A DNA stretch of 64,000 nt from Pipra filicauda (taxonomy: Eukaryota; Chordata; Aves; Passeriformes; Pipridae), in contig NW_024104443.1 in NCBI RefSeq assembly GCF_003945595.2, positions 2,542,001 to 2,606,000 on the forward strand, given 5' to 3'. Positions 62,830 to 64,000 of this stretch are shown here, piece after piece; positions within the stretch are counted from its first letter, which is position 1, and each line of letters opens with the position of its first letter. The position numbers and the translations under genes are program-made. The notes below the pieces were generated by a model. It was given only the letters and a program-made list of their open reading frames with translations, was not told the DNA's origin and ran no database searches.

Positions 62830-62841
62830 TGTTTCTCCTTT

Positions 62842-64000
62842 AAAAGGAGAATTGTTCCAGTTTCTCACCTATATCATCTGCACTAAGGATCTCCTCTGCT
62901 GTACTCCAGAGGAGTCAGGTCAAGGAGGAAGGGACTATGGGGACTCTTGTGGGCATGCTATTTTGAAACTTTTGATTTGGATTTAACACATCCTTGCAAC
63001 TTACCTTTAGTGAAATCATGTCTCAACATTTCAGTAGGTAATTCATTCAGGAGTGGAGATATTCAAAACTCACAGTGGACAATCAATCTTGATATGTCAG
63101 AAGTTTCACCTGTTTTAGCCTGCCCAATAAAATTGGAAAAGAAAAATGTAATTTTGCTTTAAGTCTAGTTTTCTTTCCAAATTTAGCATCCTTCAGAGAC
63201 AAAAGACTTTTGTAAGACAGGATCTTGAGGCACTTAAGGTTTTACTTTCTTCCAAGAATAATACAGAGAATAAAGAAGAAGGTTTTTGGCCAAGAACTGG
63301 GAAAAGTAGTAAGGTTGCCCTAAAAAGAAACACAACACATATGGCTGCTCTTTGTGAGATGCAACTGAACAAATCATGATTTGGACTTCTAGGCCTTCTT
63401 TCATCCCTCTTTCACCTCACATAAAGAAACTCCACAGCTTTTCATTAGAGGGATAGGTATAGGCTAGAGAAAAAGAAAAAAAAAAGTGCCGAGCAAGATG
63501 AAATGTCATCTTTTTAAGAGGTCACAGAAGATGAGAGTGTCCTGACACACTCTCCAGAACAAAGATTATAGAAATATGTATACACAGACTAAAAGGCAAA
63601 GCAATTAGTATTTTGAGATGCTTGGCAAGTTTAGCACTGTTGTGCTAAATACCCTGGATTTATATTACGCCATTAAATTAAAATTCTTTGTTCTCTTTAG
63701 TGAAGAGAATTTTGAGGCATTTTCTAATTGTCATGATGAACTATCCATTTATGCAAGTAACATTTTATCTTGATCTGAAAATTCCGTTCTGTTTCATTCC
63801 ATATTCTGAATGTGCTCTTTAGCAAGTCAAGATCTACCTCTTTGTAAGCAGGAGTCATTTTGATGCCTAGCACTTTTCATTATTTTACTTCTTAAAGCAT
63901 TGAAACAAGAAAAAGCAGGATGATGATGGTGTTTCTGTTGGACATGCTTTGCTGTGTGTTATCTACAAACACACAACAGCATGGGAACAAGATGTTTGTA
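62842..64000. other. AT-rich non-coding DNA, no gene seen
   Basis: Nothing was recognised up to the window edge. Confidence 0.55.

Overview
The window looks like about 64 kb of AT-rich, gene-poor bird chromosome, either intergenic or deep intronic. No host coding exon, structural RNA gene or CRISPR array can be supported. The avian assignment rests on many CR1 LINE fragments, including recognisable CR1 ORF1, endonuclease and reverse transcriptase remnants and the ATTCTATG-type CR1 3' ends. It also rests on several LTR families I recognise from bird genomes, and on a class II endogenous retrovirus whose primer binding site matches tRNA-Trp, as in the alpharetroviruses.

Layout. 0-10 kb: LTR remnants at the left edge, near 4.1-4.8 kb and at 6.0-6.5 kb (the last with a tandemly repeated U3), and a CR1 ORF1 scrap at 9.4 kb. 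10-14 kb: a dense insertion cluster of two solo LTRs with perfect 5-bp target duplications, a tRNA-Glu-derived SINE with a 14-bp target duplication, and a CR1. 18.7-24.5 kb: an ancient CR1, a truncated endogenous retroviral gag in reverse orientation, a possible LTR scrap and another CR1. 25-30.4 kb: an LTR interrupted by a second copy of the same SINE, then three more LTR-like blocks. 32-37 kb: two CR1s, an LTR scrap and a 0.7-kb non-CR1 LINE carrying a reverse-transcriptase C-terminus and a zinc-knuckle tail. 43.3-44.4 kb: an unusual hairpin-rich segment followed by a short LTR with a purine tract. 45-53 kb: an LTR, three CR1s, a palindrome cluster and a third copy of the twin-motif LTR. 58.3-60.1 kb: the largest CR1, with EN and RT remnants. 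62.7 kb: a 110-bp 3' stub of the same non-CR1 LINE, with a 12-bp target duplication. The rest is unremarkable AT-rich sequence.

The most interesting system is a LINE/SINE partnership. Two SINE copies with a tRNA-Glu head (A and B boxes intact) end in about 38 bases that match the very short 3' UTR of the non-CR1 LINE at 36.3 kb and 62.7 kb. All three insertions whose boundaries I could fix have 12-14 bp target duplications. This implies that the SINE was mobilised by this LINE through a shared 3' recognition tail, separately from CR1. A second notable point is a solo-LTR family in which two of three copies carry a pair of CTCF-like motifs 57-58 bp apart.
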